Positions 18,768 to 28,310 of a stretch of 64,000 nt of DNA are shown here, one piece after another (the first letter of the stretch is position 1; each line of letters begins with the position of its first letter). The DNA lies in NCBI RefSeq assembly GCF_001029105.3, contig NZ_CP011807.3:5146001-5210000 (forward strand), given 5' to 3'. The notes beneath the pieces are model-generated. The model ran no database searches. It was not told where the DNA came from and saw only the letters and a list, made by a program, of their open reading frames with translations. The translations under genes and the position numbers were made by a program. The stretch is from Pandoraea faecigallinarum (GTDB lineage Bacteria > Pseudomonadota > Gammaproteobacteria > Burkholderiales > Burkholderiaceae).

Positions 18768-19913
18768 TCAGTTCGCCAATTTCCACTTGCCGTCGACGAT
18801 TTGCACCATCACACGCGAGCGCTGATCCAGACCGTTGTGGTCGTTCTTGCTCATGTTGAAGATGCCGGCGGTGCCCGGCATGTCCTTCACGGCTTCGAGC
18901 GCGTCGCGCAGCGCCGAGCGGAATTCCGCCGTGCCGGGCTTGGCCGTCTTCAGGGCGACCGGGATCGCCGTTTGCAGCAGCAGGCCACCGTCCCAGGCGT
19001 GACCGCCAAAGGTCGAGATCGAGCCCGCGCCATAGGCCTTTTCATAAGCGGCCTTGTACGCGGCGGCCGACTTCTTCACCGGATTGTCGTTCGGCAGCTG
19101 CTCGACGACGAGCAGCGGGCCGGCCGGCAGATACGTCCCTTCGCAATCCTTGCCGCAAACGCGCAGGAAGTCGTTGTTCGCCACACCGTGCGTCTGATAC
19201 AGCTTGCCCTTGTAGCCGCGCTCCTTGAGCGTGCGCTGCGGCAAAGCAGCCGGCGTGCCCGAACCGGCGATCAGCACGGCGTCCGGGTTCGCGCCCATGA
19301 TCTTGAGCACCTGGCCCGTCACCGACGTATCGGCGCGGTTGAAGCGCTCGTTCGCCACGATCTTGATCTTCTTCTGGTTCGTCGCGTTGACGAATTCCTT
19401 GTACCAGCCTTCGCCGTACGCATCCGAGAAGCCGATGAACGCCACCGTCTTCACGCCGGTGTTGGCCATGTGCTCGGCAATGGCCATCGCCATCAGAATG
19501 TCGTTCTGCGGCGTCTTGAATGCCCACGTGCGCTTGGCGTCCATCGGCTCGACGATGGCAGCGCCTGCAGCCATCGAGATCACCGGCGTCTTCGTCTCGG
19601 CAGCCACGTCGACCATCGCCAGGGAGTTCGGCGTGACGGTCGAGCCGAGCACGGCGTCGACGTGATCTTCGCTGATGAGCTTGCGCATGTTCTTGACGGC
19701 GGTCGTCGTGTCGGTCGCGTCGTCGAGCACGATGTACTGCACCGGCTGCCCGCCGATGGTCTTCGGCATCAGCGCGATCGTGTTCTTCTCGGGGATGCCC
19801 AGCGAAGCCGCCGGACCGGTCGCCGACAGCGACACGCCAATCTTCACCTGAGCGTTCGCAACGCCCGCGACGAGCATCATGGCCGATGCCATGCACAGCA
19901 ACTTCAGTTTCAT
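18768..19913 (-). CDS. livK: Periplasmic amino-acid-type binding protein (LivK family, system 1)
   Basis: Solute-binding protein of 381 residues from ATG 19913, with a clear signal peptide (MKLKLLCMASAMMLVAGVANA, about 21 residues) and RBS GGAGACCC. The mature protein begins QVKIGVSLSATGPAASLGIPEKN, the type I periplasmic fold of the LivJ/LivK family. A possible disulphide lies in CGKDCEG. It is separated from the permease genes by a terminator and marR but is the natural partner of system 1. Confidence 0.88.
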   Translation of the reverse strand: MKLKLLCMASAMMLVAGVANAQVKIGVSLSATGPAASLGIPEKNTIALMPKTIGGQPVQYIVLDDATDTTTAVKNMRKLISEDHVDAVLGSTVTPNSLAMVDVAAETKTPVISMAAGAAIVEPMDAKRTWAFKTPQNDILMAMAIAEHMANTGVKTVAFIGFSDAYGEGWYKEFVNATNQKKIKIVANERFNRADTSVTGQVLKIMGANPDAVLIAGSGTPAALPQRTLKERGYKGKLYQTHGVANNDFLRVCGKDCEGTYLPAGPLLVVEQLPNDNPVKKSAAAYKAAYEKAYGAGSISTFGGHAWDGGLLLQTAIPVALKTAKPGTAEFRSALRDALEAVKDMPGTAGIFNMSKNDHNGLDQRSRVMVQIVDGKWKLAN

Positions 19914-19956
19914 TTGGGTCTCCTCACAAAAATTTCGAATTCGTTTTTTTACATTA

Positions 19957-19974
19957 ACCGACCGCGCAGTCGGT
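19957..19974. promoter_or_regulatory. Small inverted repeat upstream of livK1
   Basis: ACCGAC-N6-GTCGGT, in an AT-rich context 44 bp upstream of the livK1 start. It could be an operator; no regulator is assigned. Confidence 0.3.
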
Positions 19975-20072
19975 AAATCGACGCCCATCTTACGGGCACA
20001 GGCGCCAGTTCGTAAAGTGCGGTTTCCCCACGTGTGGCATCCGCCACAGCAGGGTTGGCCGCGATCTTGCCC

Positions 20073-20855
20073 TCAACCACGGAAAAACGCGTCGTAGCCT
20101 GTCTTCACGATCAGTACCGCGAGCACGCCCAGAAACATGCGCCGCACGAAGCCCACGCCGTGCTTGAGCGCGAGGCGGCTACCCACCAGGCTGCCCAGCA
20201 CGTTCATCACGGCCATGCCGATCCCGACCTGCCACCACACGTGCCCGCCCATACCGAACAGCAGCAGCGCGGCCAGATTGGTCGCCACGTTCACGATCTT
20301 GGACGACGCCGACGCATTCACGAAGTCCTGCCCGAACAGCCGGACGAACAGGAAAACGAGGAAACTGCCCGTGCCGGGGCCGAAGAAACCGTCGTAGAAC
20401 CCGATGGCGCCGCCCACGGCGATGGCCGTAAGGGTCACACCCACGCTGCCCTGCACAGGGGCGTGAACCGTCCCGAAATCCTTTTTGCGCAAGGTGTAGA
20501 CCGCCACGGCCACGAGCACGAACGGCAATACTTTGCGCAGCATGTCCGCGGGCACGTGCGTGACGGCGTAGGCGCCACAGAAAGAGAAGGCGAACGCCGC
20601 CACGGTCGCGGGCACCAGAATGGCCCAGCGCAATTGAATGCCGCGCGCATAACGCAGCGCGGCCGAGGCCGTGCCCCAGATGCCGGCCATCTTGTTCGTG
20701 CCGAACAGCAACGGCGGTGCGGCGTTGGGGAAGACAGCGAAAAGTGTCGGCACGGCGATCAGCCCGCCGCCGCCAACCACGGCATCCACCAGACCGGCCA
20801 GAAATGCCCCGCCTGCGAGCATCAGCAAATCGGTCAGCGCCCAACTCGTCAACAT
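20073..20855 (-). CDS. TSUP-family membrane permease (TauE/SafE)
   Basis: Integral membrane protein of 260 residues with about eight hydrophobic segments. GGAFLAGLVDAVVGGGGLIAVPTLF (about 14-38) and the repeat IGFYDGFFGPGTGSFLVFLFV (about 150-170) are the internal duplicated signature of the sulfite/sulfonate exporter TauE/SafE family. It starts at ATG 20855 (MLTSWALTD), with GGGGAATGT ahead. The substrate is unknown. It stands alone between the two liv clusters. Confidence 0.88.
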   Translation of the reverse strand: MLTSWALTDLLMLAGGAFLAGLVDAVVGGGGLIAVPTLFAVFPNAAPPLLFGTNKMAGIWGTASAALRYARGIQLRWAILVPATVAAFAFSFCGAYAVTHVPADMLRKVLPFVLVAVAVYTLRKKDFGTVHAPVQGSVGVTLTAIAVGGAIGFYDGFFGPGTGSFLVFLFVRLFGQDFVNASASSKIVNVATNLAALLLFGMGGHVWWQVGIGMAVMNVLGSLVGSRLALKHGVGFVRRMFLGVLAVLIVKTGYDAFFRG

Positions 20856-21494
20856 ACATTCCCCATATACGACACCGACACTACGCCGGTCGCGCCACCT
20901 GCAATCACATGGCGTCGCCAGCGAGACGAAAACGGCGAGCATAGCGCTTTTAGTGCGCATTGCGCGTATAAAAGCGAAGCGATTCCCGCAATACGGCGCG
21001 AATACGGTTCGAACGACGGGGTTTGTACGGGAAAAATGCGAAAACGACGGAAAATTGCAAGAAACGCGAGACGCCCGAGGAATGCAAGGAATCGGCGTGA
21101 TCCGACAGATCGAAGTGATGCCGCGAATGCACGCATGGCGACCGAAACCGTATGAGGCAGCGTCATCGCAAGAAGCCGGGTGTCGGCGAGTGAACGCCTG
21201 GCGTGTGCGCGAGGCACAATATAAAAAGCGCTGTTGGAGTCTTCTCCAACAGCGCTTTCTTTTTTGGCGGTGCGCGTTATCGCGCTTGTTGTCTCCTCGT
21301 TCCTCGCCCCTATATCCTGCCGTGACGCGAACTGAGGGAGAGAATAAAGGAGCACCCAATGCACCACAAGTCAGCATTTACCCCTACGAATTAGGTTTTT
21401 TCTGACATACGTGCGCCAGGGTGACGAGCGCACGCCCCATAAGAGTGCATCCGCCGCCCTGCTTCGCACGTCCGGTCCCTTCCGTCTACGGCCG
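20856..21494. other. Intergenic region with bidirectional terminator
   Basis: 640 bp containing the strong hairpin listed at 21225-21258. No protein-like frame or RNA gene is evident elsewhere in it. Confidence 0.5.
21225..21265. terminator. Bidirectional hairpin terminator after livM2
   Basis: A perfect 15-bp stem, AAAGCGCTGTTGGAG (21225-21239) with CTCCAACAGCGCTTT (21244-21258), loop TCTT. It is followed by CTTTTTT on the plus strand and by TTTTTAT on the minus strand. It lies downstream of livM2, which ends at 21495. Confidence 0.9.
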
Positions 21495-22493
21495 CTACGA
21501 CTGCTGCGACATCGTCCTGAAGAACCGGCTGCGGGCCGTCAGCTCGCCCACCAGACCACGCCGGAACGAGAGCACGCAAATGATGAAGATCGCACCGATG
21601 ACGATGGTCACCGACTCGCCGAGCGTCTGGAACCACGTCACGCCGGTTGCCGTCGCGAGCCAGTTGCCGATATCGCCGAGCTTGTTCTCCAGCACGATGA
21701 TCACCACGGCCCCGACGACCGGGCCGAGCATCGTTCCGAGACCGCCGACCAGCGTCATGAGAATCACCATGCCGGACATCGTCCAGTGAACGTCGGTGAG
21801 CGTCTCGAAGCCGAGTACCACGGTCTTGGTCGAGCCCGCGAGTGCGGCGAGCGTGGCCGACAGCACGAACGCCAGCAGCTTGAACCGATCGACGTCGTAA
21901 CCCAGCGAGATAGCGCGCGGTTCGTTCTCCTTGATCGCCTTTAGCACCTGACCGAACGGCGAGTGAACGATACGCATGATGAGCAGGAAGCCCAGCGCAC
22001 AAATCGCCAGCACCACGTAGTAGAGCGTGAGATCCGAGTCCAGCGGCAGCACGCCGAACAGCGAGCTGCGCGGCACGCCTTGCAGGCCGTCTTCGCCGCC
22101 GGTGAACGGTGCTTGCAGGCAGAAGAAGTACAGCATCTGCGCGAGTGCGAGCGTAATCATCGCGAAGTAGATACCCTGACGGCGAATCGCGAGCAGACCG
22201 ATCACGAGCCCCAGCACCGCGCCGGCAATCACGCCCGCGAGAATGCCCGCTTCCGCCGTAAAGCCGAGATTGCGAATCGCATACCCCGTGATATACCCCG
22301 CGCTGCCGAAGAACGCCGCGTGGCCGAACGACAGCAGCCCGGTGAAGCCCAGCAGCAGATTGAAGGCGCAGGCAAAGAGCGCAAAGCACAGCACCTTCAT
22401 GACGAAGACCGGATAGGCGCCGGCGAACGGCGCGGCGATCAGCGCAAGAAGCAGCAGGGAGTACAGCACGCGTTGTTGCATCTGTTGTTGCAT
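21495..22493 (-). CDS. livM: Branched-chain amino-acid-type ABC permease LivM (system 2)
   Basis: Inner-membrane permease of 332 residues. FNLLLGFTGLLSFGHAAFFGSAGYITG (about 44-70) is the LivM signature, and GGLGTMLGPVVGAVVIIVLENKL is the C-terminal block. It starts 10 bp after livH2 and is the last gene of the G-F-K-H-M order; a terminator lies about 230 bp beyond. Confidence 0.93.
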   Translation of the reverse strand: MQQQMQQRVLYSLLLLALIAAPFAGAYPVFVMKVLCFALFACAFNLLLGFTGLLSFGHAAFFGSAGYITGYAIRNLGFTAEAGILAGVIAGAVLGLVIGLLAIRRQGIYFAMITLALAQMLYFFCLQAPFTGGEDGLQGVPRSSLFGVLPLDSDLTLYYVVLAICALGFLLIMRIVHSPFGQVLKAIKENEPRAISLGYDVDRFKLLAFVLSATLAALAGSTKTVVLGFETLTDVHWTMSGMVILMTLVGGLGTMLGPVVGAVVIIVLENKLGDIGNWLATATGVTWFQTLGESVTIVIGAIFIICVLSFRRGLVGELTARSRFFRTMSQQS

Positions 22494-22503
22494 TGTCCGC
22501 CCC

Positions 22504-23388
22504 TTACTTTTGTTTGCCGAACAGCCCAGCCGGGCGCAGCAGCAACACGATCACCATGATGAAGAACACCACGGTCGCCGACGCTTCCGGGTAGAACACC
22601 TTGGTGAAGCCCTCGATCACGCCGAGCATCAACCCCGTGACGATCGAGCCCATGATGGAACCCATGCCGCCGATCACGACAACGGCAAACACGGTGATGA
22701 TCATCGACTGCCCCATGAGCGGCGATATCTGGATGACCGGTGCCGCGAGCACGCCGGCGAACGCGGCAAGCGCGACACCGAAGCCGTACGTCAGCGTGAT
22801 CATGAGCGGTACGTTCACGCCGAATGCTTCCACCAGCTTCGGGTTTTCCGTGCCGGCACGCAGATACGCACCGATCTTGGTCTTCTCGATGACGAACCAC
22901 GTCGCGAAGCAGGCCACGAGCGAGGCCACCACGACCCAGGCGCGATAGTTCGGCATGAACATGAAGCCGAGGTTGGTCGCGCCCGAGAGCGCCTCGGGCG
23001 CATCGAACGGTTGACCGGACACGCCGTAGATCGAACGGAACACGCCTTCGAGCACGAGCGTGATACCGAACGTCAGCAGCAGACCGTAAAGATGGTCGAG
23101 CTTATAGATCCAGCGCAGCATGGTGCGCTCGATCACGATGCCGATGACGCCTACCACGAGGGGAGCGAGAATCAGCATGACCCAGTAATTGAGGCCAAGA
23201 TAGTTGCCGCCCATCCAGGCGAGCATGGCGCCCAGCATGAACAACGCGCCGTGCGCGAAGTTGATCACGTTGAGCAGACCGAAAATCACCGCCAGGCCGA
23301 GACTCAGCATGGCGTAGAACGAGCCGTTCACGAGTCCCAGCAGCAGTTGGCTCAACAGCGCCGGCAGGGGGATGCCTAGTAATTCCAT
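22504..23388 (-). CDS. livH: Branched-chain amino-acid-type ABC permease LivH (system 2)
   Basis: Permease of 294 residues from ATG 23388 (MELLGIPLPALLSQLLLGL). NGSFYAMLSLGLAVIFGLLNVINFAHGALFMLGA is the standard LivH N-terminal block, and VVIGGMGSIMGSIVTGL the C-terminal one. An upstream GTG at 23427 lies inside a stable hairpin and is an unlikely start. Confidence 0.93.
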   Translation of the reverse strand: MELLGIPLPALLSQLLLGLVNGSFYAMLSLGLAVIFGLLNVINFAHGALFMLGAMLAWMGGNYLGLNYWVMLILAPLVVGVIGIVIERTMLRWIYKLDHLYGLLLTFGITLVLEGVFRSIYGVSGQPFDAPEALSGATNLGFMFMPNYRAWVVVASLVACFATWFVIEKTKIGAYLRAGTENPKLVEAFGVNVPLMITLTYGFGVALAAFAGVLAAPVIQISPLMGQSMIITVFAVVVIGGMGSIMGSIVTGLMLGVIEGFTKVFYPEASATVVFFIMVIVLLLRPAGLFGKQK

Positions 23389-23415
23389 CGAAATCGATTC
23401 TCTGGGAGAAAGGTC

Positions 23416-23439
23416 GCGGCGGGACACGCGTCCCGCCGC
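23416..23439. promoter_or_regulatory. Intercistronic hairpin between livK2 and livH2
   Basis: Perfect 10-bp stem GCGGCGGGAC (23416-23425) / GTCCCGCCGC (23430-23439) with loop ACGC and no T-run. It lies just after the binding-protein gene, where such hairpins stabilise the upstream message and lower expression of the permease genes; that role is inferred here. Confidence 0.7.
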
Positions 23440-23486
23440 TATCGGTGCATCGCTTACGTGTTTGCCAAACGCTCAGACCGCGTCGC

Positions 23487-24686
23487 TTACTTGAGCTTGC
23501 AGGTCGATTCGGCTTCGGTGGTGAAGGCCTTCTCGCCCGGAATCGTGGCGACCACCTTGTAGTAATCCCACGGCGCCTTCGACTCCTTCTTCGACTTGAC
23601 CTGCATCAGATACATGTCGTGGACCATCGTGCCGTCCTTGCGGATGTACCCCTTGCTGAACATGTCGTCGATCTTGATCTTGCGGAGCTGCTCCATGACC
23701 TTGTCGGCGTCCGTCGTGCCGGCAGCCTGCACCGCCTTCAGATAGGTCGTCGTGGCCGAGTAGTCGCCCGCTTGCAGGCTCGACGGCATCTTCTTCATTT
23801 TCTCGAAGTAGCGCTTGGCGAAGGCACGGGTCTTGTCGTCCTTGTCCCAGTACCAGCTGTCGGTCAGGTACATGCCTTCGGTGTTGTCCAGACCGAGCGA
23901 GTGAATGTCGTTGATGAACACGAGCAGACCGGCGATCTGCATCTTGCCCTTGATCCCGAACTCCTTCGCGGCCTTGATGGCGTTGATCGTGTCGCCGCCG
24001 GCGTTGGCCAGGCCCAGCACCTGCGCCTTGGAGTTACCCGCCTGAAGCAGGTACGACGAGAAGTCCGATGCCGAGAGCGGATGACGGACCTGCCCCACCA
24101 CCGTGCCGCCCTCGGCCTTGACCACGTCGGAGGTGGACTTCTCCAGCGCGTGGCCGAACGCGTAGTCGGCGGTCAGGAAGAACCATGACTTGCCGCCCGC
24201 CTTCACCACGGCCGAACCCGTGCCGCGCGCGAGGGCCACGGTGTCGTAGGCGTAGTGCACGCCGTACGGCTGGCATTGATCGTTGGTGAGCGCGTCGGAA
24301 CCGGCGCCCACGTTGATATAGACCTTCTTCTTCTCGGCCGAGACCTTGTTCATCGCGAGGCCGGTGCCCGAGTTGGTGCCGCCGATGAGCATGTCCACAC
24401 CGCCGCGATCGAACCATTCACGGGCCTTCGAGGCCGCGACGTCCGCCTTGTTCTGGTGATCGGCCGTGACCAGTTCGACCGGCTTGCCGAGCACCTTGCC
24501 GCCGAAGTCGGCAATCGCCATCTTGATGGCTTCCGCCCCGCCCTGTCCGTCGATGTCGGTGTACAGGCCCGACATGTCGGTGATGAAACCGATCTTCACC
24601 GTGTTGCCATCGGCATGGGCCTGCGAGGCCATTGCCGCAAAACCGAACGCAGCCGCAACGGCCAACGCTTTCATCCGCATCGTCAT
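23487..24686 (-). CDS. livK: Periplasmic amino-acid-type binding protein (LivK family, system 2)
   Basis: Solute-binding protein of 399 residues from ATG 24686 (MTMRMKALAVAAAFGFAAMASQAHA, cleavage about residue 25), with RBS AAGGAGACG. The mature protein begins DGNTVKIGFITDMSGLYTDIDG, the type I fold. The pattern, including GGTNSGTGLAMNKVSAEKKKVYINVGAGSDAL, is that of binding proteins often linked with aromatic or short-chain substrates, but I cannot fix the ligand. It lies between livF2 and livH2. Confidence 0.9.
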   Translation of the reverse strand: MTMRMKALAVAAAFGFAAMASQAHADGNTVKIGFITDMSGLYTDIDGQGGAEAIKMAIADFGGKVLGKPVELVTADHQNKADVAASKAREWFDRGGVDMLIGGTNSGTGLAMNKVSAEKKKVYINVGAGSDALTNDQCQPYGVHYAYDTVALARGTGSAVVKAGGKSWFFLTADYAFGHALEKSTSDVVKAEGGTVVGQVRHPLSASDFSSYLLQAGNSKAQVLGLANAGGDTINAIKAAKEFGIKGKMQIAGLLVFINDIHSLGLDNTEGMYLTDSWYWDKDDKTRAFAKRYFEKMKKMPSSLQAGDYSATTTYLKAVQAAGTTDADKVMEQLRKIKIDDMFSKGYIRKDGTMVHDMYLMQVKSKKESKAPWDYYKVVATIPGEKAFTTEAESTCKLK

Positions 24687-24756
24687 CTTCGTCTCCTTCG
24701 TGGATTTGATCGCCTGGGTCCATCGCCCGGCACGCGAGCGCACCGGGTAGCTCACC

Positions 24757-25548
24757 TCATACGCCCAACAACTCGTGCAGCACCGGCATCTTCGTCTCCA
24801 GCTCCGGAGCGCCGAAGCGCTCCACGATCTTGCCGTGCTCCATCACATAGAAGCGATCGGCCAGCGGAGCCGCAAAACGGAAATTCTGTTCCACCATCAC
24901 GATGGTGTAGCCCCGCGCCTTGAGCGTGGTGATCATGCGCGCCAGCGTCTGCACGATCACCGGTGCCAGGCCTTCGGAAATTTCGTCGAGCAGCAACAGA
25001 TTGGCGCCGGTGCGCAGGATACGCGCGACCGCGAGCATCTGTTGCTCGCCCCCCGACAGGCGCGTGCCCTGGCTATGGCGTCGCTCCTTGAGGTTCGGGA
25101 ACATATCGTAGATCTCATCGAGCGACATGCCGCGCCCGCCGTCTTCGCGACGATTGCCGCTCATGCCGATATACGGCGGGAGCAACAGATTTTCCTCGCA
25201 CGACAGGCTCGCGAAAATGCCGCGCTCCTCGGGGCAATAGCCCACACCGTGATGCGCGACCTTGTACGTCGGGAGATGAATGGTCTCCTCCCCCGCGATG
25301 CGAATCGATCCCTGACGCTGACCGGTCAGCCCCATGATCGCGCGCAGCGTCGTCGTGCGCCCCGCCCCGTTGCGACCGAGCAGCGTGACGACTTCGCCAC
25401 GTCCGACCGTCAGGTCCACGCCATGCAGAATGTGCGACTCGCCGTACCAGGCCTGAAGACCTTCGACTTCAAGCGCGGGCGCGCCAGCCCCGCCCTTGCC
25501 CCGTTCGCCACCCTGGTTACCACCGTTACCGTACATAGACGTCCTCAC
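24757..25548 (-). CDS. livF: LivF-type ATPase with Walker A Lys-to-Arg substitution (system 2)
   Basis: ATPase subunit of 263 residues. Walker A reads LLGRNGAGRTTTLRAIMG: the otherwise invariant lysine of GxxGxGKT is arginine, encoded CGC (minus strand, near 25355). The signature LSGGEQQMLAVARILR and Walker B LLLLDEISEGLAPVI are intact. The start is GTG 25548, overlapping the livG2 stop as GTGA; a later ATG at 25536 is possible. The N-terminal 25 residues are glycine-rich and unusual (GNGGNQGGERGKGGAGAP). The substitution usually cripples ATP hydrolysis, so this site may be degenerate while the LivG2 site works. Confidence 0.9.
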   Translation of the reverse strand: MRTSMYGNGGNQGGERGKGGAGAPALEVEGLQAWYGESHILHGVDLTVGRGEVVTLLGRNGAGRTTTLRAIMGLTGQRQGSIRIAGEETIHLPTYKVAHHGVGYCPEERGIFASLSCEENLLLPPYIGMSGNRREDGGRGMSLDEIYDMFPNLKERRHSQGTRLSGGEQQMLAVARILRTGANLLLLDEISEGLAPVIVQTLARMITTLKARGYTIVMVEQNFRFAAPLADRFYVMEHGKIVERFGAPELETKMPVLHELLGV

Positions 25549-26324
25549 CCGTGGGCTCCCTGCAATTCGCCGTCCGCGGTGCCCATATAGGCTTCCATCA
25601 CCTGCGGATTCTTCGAGACTTCGTGATACGGCCCTTCGGCAAGCACCTCGCCGCGCTGAAGCACGGTGATCGTGTCGGAGATACCTGCGATCACGTTCAT
25701 GTTGTGCTCGACCATCAGGATCGTGCGGCCTGCGGACACCTTCTTGATAAGCGCGGTCACGCGGTCGACGTCTTCGTGTCCCATGCCCTGCGTGGGTTCG
25801 TCGAGCAGCATTAGTTCGGGGTCCATAGCGAGCGTGGTGGCGATTTCGAGCGCGCGTTTGCGGCCGTAAGGCAGTTCCACGGTCAGCGTATGGGCGAATT
25901 CGGTAAGGCCGACTTCGGCTAACAATTCGAGGGCGCGGGCGTCGAGCTGGCGCAGCGTGCGGCTGCTGCTCCAGAAGTGGAACGCGGTGCCGAGATTGCG
26001 TTGCAGGCCGATGCGCACGTTCTCCAGCACGGTGAGGTGCGGGAACACGGCGGATATCTGGAACGAGCGGATGACCCCGCGGCGCGCGATTTGTGCGGGG
26101 GCTTCGCGGGTGATGTCGTCACCGTTGAAGGTGATGGTCCCGGCGCTGGGCACGAGGAATTTCGTGAGCAGATTGAAGCAGGTGGTCTTGCCGGCACCGT
26201 TCGGGCCGATCAGGGCGTGAATGGTGCCGCGCGCAACGCGCAGGTCGACCCCGTTGACGGCGGTAAAGCCACGAAACTCCTTCGTGAGTCCGCGGGTTTC
26301 GAGAATGTAATCGTTGTTCGCCAT
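25545..26324 (-). CDS. livG: Branched-chain amino-acid-type ABC ATPase LivG (system 2)
   Basis: ATPase of 259 residues from ATG 26324 (MANNDYILETRGLTKEF), with RBS AGGAGAC. Walker [18 protein letters not shown] has the lysine. The signature is LPYGRKRALEIATTLA, with R/K where Q is usual. Walker B is LMLLDEPTQGMGHEDV. It heads the livG-F-K-H-M operon and overlaps livF2 by four bases. Confidence 0.92.
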   Translation of the reverse strand: MANNDYILETRGLTKEFRGFTAVNGVDLRVARGTIHALIGPNGAGKTTCFNLLTKFLVPSAGTITFNGDDITREAPAQIARRGVIRSFQISAVFPHLTVLENVRIGLQRNLGTAFHFWSSSRTLRQLDARALELLAEVGLTEFAHTLTVELPYGRKRALEIATTLAMDPELMLLDEPTQGMGHEDVDRVTALIKKVSAGRTILMVEHNMNVIAGISDTITVLQRGEVLAEGPYHEVSKNPQVMEAYMGTADGELQGAHG

Positions 26325-27125
26325 GTCTCCTGCCACATTCCTGGTTGGCGGTGCGAAGCAACGTGCTTCGTCACCATCGTCTGTGACAACCGCAAGGCAG
26401 GCAGATGACGCTATGGTTCGCGTCTTCGGCAAGTGCCCGGCGTCCCCGATACGACGCCGAATTCTTGGTTCGGCCGCCTATAAGGAATCGTTATTGTGTG
26501 TGGTTTGCTGCAACGCGATCATTGGGATTTGCACTAGGCCTCGCATCCCTTGAAACGCGCATGCTCACACGTGTTGCAGAACGTTCGGTCACATAGGGCA
26601 GGCATGCGCACCGCCCTAGTGCGACAAGGCTTTTGCGGCACACGCAAATGCGCGGACGGCAGCCGGTTTCGATGGGCTATCGTCGCCCACTCCGGGCAAC
26701 ATTAGGTATTACTACGTAAGTTTTTGGGAAAAGCCGGGGCCATCCCCAGGAAACGGCGCGGGTGTCGCCGCATGCGCCGACACGCCTTTCGAATTTCGGC
26801 ACCGGAATTGAGAGGCTGTGTCGCCGTTCCGCCCATTCGTCCGGATCGTCCGGATCGTCCGAAAACTCGGAATTTCACCAAACCCATGTTCGTCGATTCG
26901 TGAAAACATTGGTTCGCCTCGATCGAGGCACCTTTCACAAGGGGATTGCCAGGAGATCCAACTTGAATCGCGTGTCGTGGCCAACTGGACCCAAGCCGCT
27001 ACTCCGCTCAAGTCAACCTGCTAAATAACGATGGGCACCGCATACCTTATATGCCTGCCGGACGTTGGCCACTTATCTCGAACATTTTTGGTGTGCGCAA
27101 CGGTATGCGACATGGGGAGTCGGCC
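26325..27125. other. Intergenic region at the left edge of the accessory island
   Basis: About 800 bp. It must hold the livG2 promoter (minus) and that of the MFS gene (plus). It includes the ~95-bp repeat listed at 26639-26732 and a short direct repeat GTCCGGATC twice in tandem near 26839. No convincing gene is present. Confidence 0.5.
26639..26732 (+). repeat. ~95-bp direct repeat, copy 1 (left of MFS module)
   Basis: CACACGCAAATGCGCGGACGG... through GGCTATCGTCGCC to GGTATTACTACGTAAGT and GGGAAAA. It matches 29525-29619 at roughly four positions in five. Its first bases (CACACGCAA-TGCGC) are also found in the GMC oxidoreductase gene at 34011-34025. Confidence 0.8.
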
Positions 27126-28289
27126 ATGACGCCGACTTCGGCCATTATCCTGACCAGCGCTCTCACTGCGTTAAGCGCACTTCCGCTTGACGTCATGCTT
27201 CCGTCTTTCGTCTCCATTGCCAACGCATACGAAACCAGTGTCGATTCGATAGCCTCGCTCGTCGGTTACTTTGCAATCACGTTTTCTGTCGCTCAACTCA
27301 TCGTGGGACCGCTATCCGACCAGGTGGGCAGACGGCGCGTACTTCTCATTGGCCTGCTGATAGCCGCCTTCGGAGCCGTTGGTGGCGCTCTCGCGCAGAG
27401 CTACGCGTCACACGCAATGTTTCGTGTCGTCCAGGCGGTGGGCTGCTCATGCTTCATTCTTGCTCAAGCGATCATTCAGGACACATTTCCCGGCGGGACG
27501 GGGCTGCGCGCCAGAATATTCAATGTGACATTCGGAGGTCTGTGTATCGCCGGGTCCCCGTTGCTCGGCGTCACCTTGCAGGAGCACTTCGGATGGCAGG
27601 CAAGCTTCTGGCTATTCGCAGTGATTTCCATCGGCGTTCTATTGCATTCGGCACGATACTTGACGGACACGCCCCGGACGCAACACAGAGAACCAAGCGA
27701 CTATGCAAAACTGTATTGGCAATTGGCAAATCATCGTGCCTTCCTTACCTACACGCTTATCGGCACCATTGCGTTCTCATGCCATTTCTCCTTCATTATC
27801 CTTTCGCCAAACTTGTTTTTCGATATCCTCGAATTCACTTCTCATGACTACGCCAAGGTTCTGCTTCTATACGGTGGGACATATTTGCTGGGCGGATTTC
27901 TTGCGGATCGAGTTGCCAAACGAATCGCTGTACAAAGACAGGTTCAACTCGGCATTTCGATGGTCGGTATCGCGAGTGCCCTCATGATCGCGCTCTATTT
28001 TGGGCTGGGAGATCACGCGGCGACGGCAATGGTACCCATGCTGGTTGCCACATTGGGAACCACGCTTATACGCCCCGCAGCCGCGACGCTGGCCATGGCG
28101 TTATTCGAAAACTATGCAGGCACCGCCGCCGCGGCTTCCGGTGCAATACGATTCTTCGTAGCGGGGACACTAAGCATCGGGCTTTCCAATATCCCGCTGT
28201 CGAAGTTCCTTCTCCTCACGCTCCTATTGCTCGCGTCATACGGAGCGTGTGCGACCATTTCGTGTCGCTGGCGCGCTTGGCGATCATGA
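27126..28289 (+). CDS. MFS drug/metabolite exporter (Bcr/CflA-like), C-terminus re-formed
   Basis: Twelve-helix exporter of 387 residues from ATG 27126 (MTPTSAIILTSALTALSALPLDVMLPSF). The motif A loop is GPLSDQVGRRRVLLIG (about 63-78), and LPLDVMLPSFVSIA near the N-terminus is typical of the Bcr/CflA group. An in-frame ATG at 27105 is an alternative start. The last ~9 codons (SCRWRAWRS) are read from sequence homologous to the 3' end of the GMC gene, so the natural C-terminus may be lost. Base composition is visibly less GC-rich than in the flanks. Probable role: export of a small molecule, perhaps the product of the neighbouring island genes. Confidence 0.82.
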   Translation: MTPTSAIILTSALTALSALPLDVMLPSFVSIANAYETSVDSIASLVGYFAITFSVAQLIVGPLSDQVGRRRVLLIGLLIAAFGAVGGALAQSYASHAMFRVVQAVGCSCFILAQAIIQDTFPGGTGLRARIFNVTFGGLCIAGSPLLGVTLQEHFGWQASFWLFAVISIGVLLHSARYLTDTPRTQHREPSDYAKLYWQLANHRAFLTYTLIGTIAFSCHFSFIILSPNLFFDILEFTSHDYAKVLLLYGGTYLLGGFLADRVAKRIAVQRQVQLGISMVGIASALMIALYFGLGDHAATAMVPMLVATLGTTLIRPAAATLAMALFENYAGTAAAASGAIRFFVAGTLSIGLSNIPLSKFLLLTLLLLASYGACATISCRWRAWRS

Positions 28290-28310
28290 TCGTCGGGAGT
28301 TCGTGTTTTC

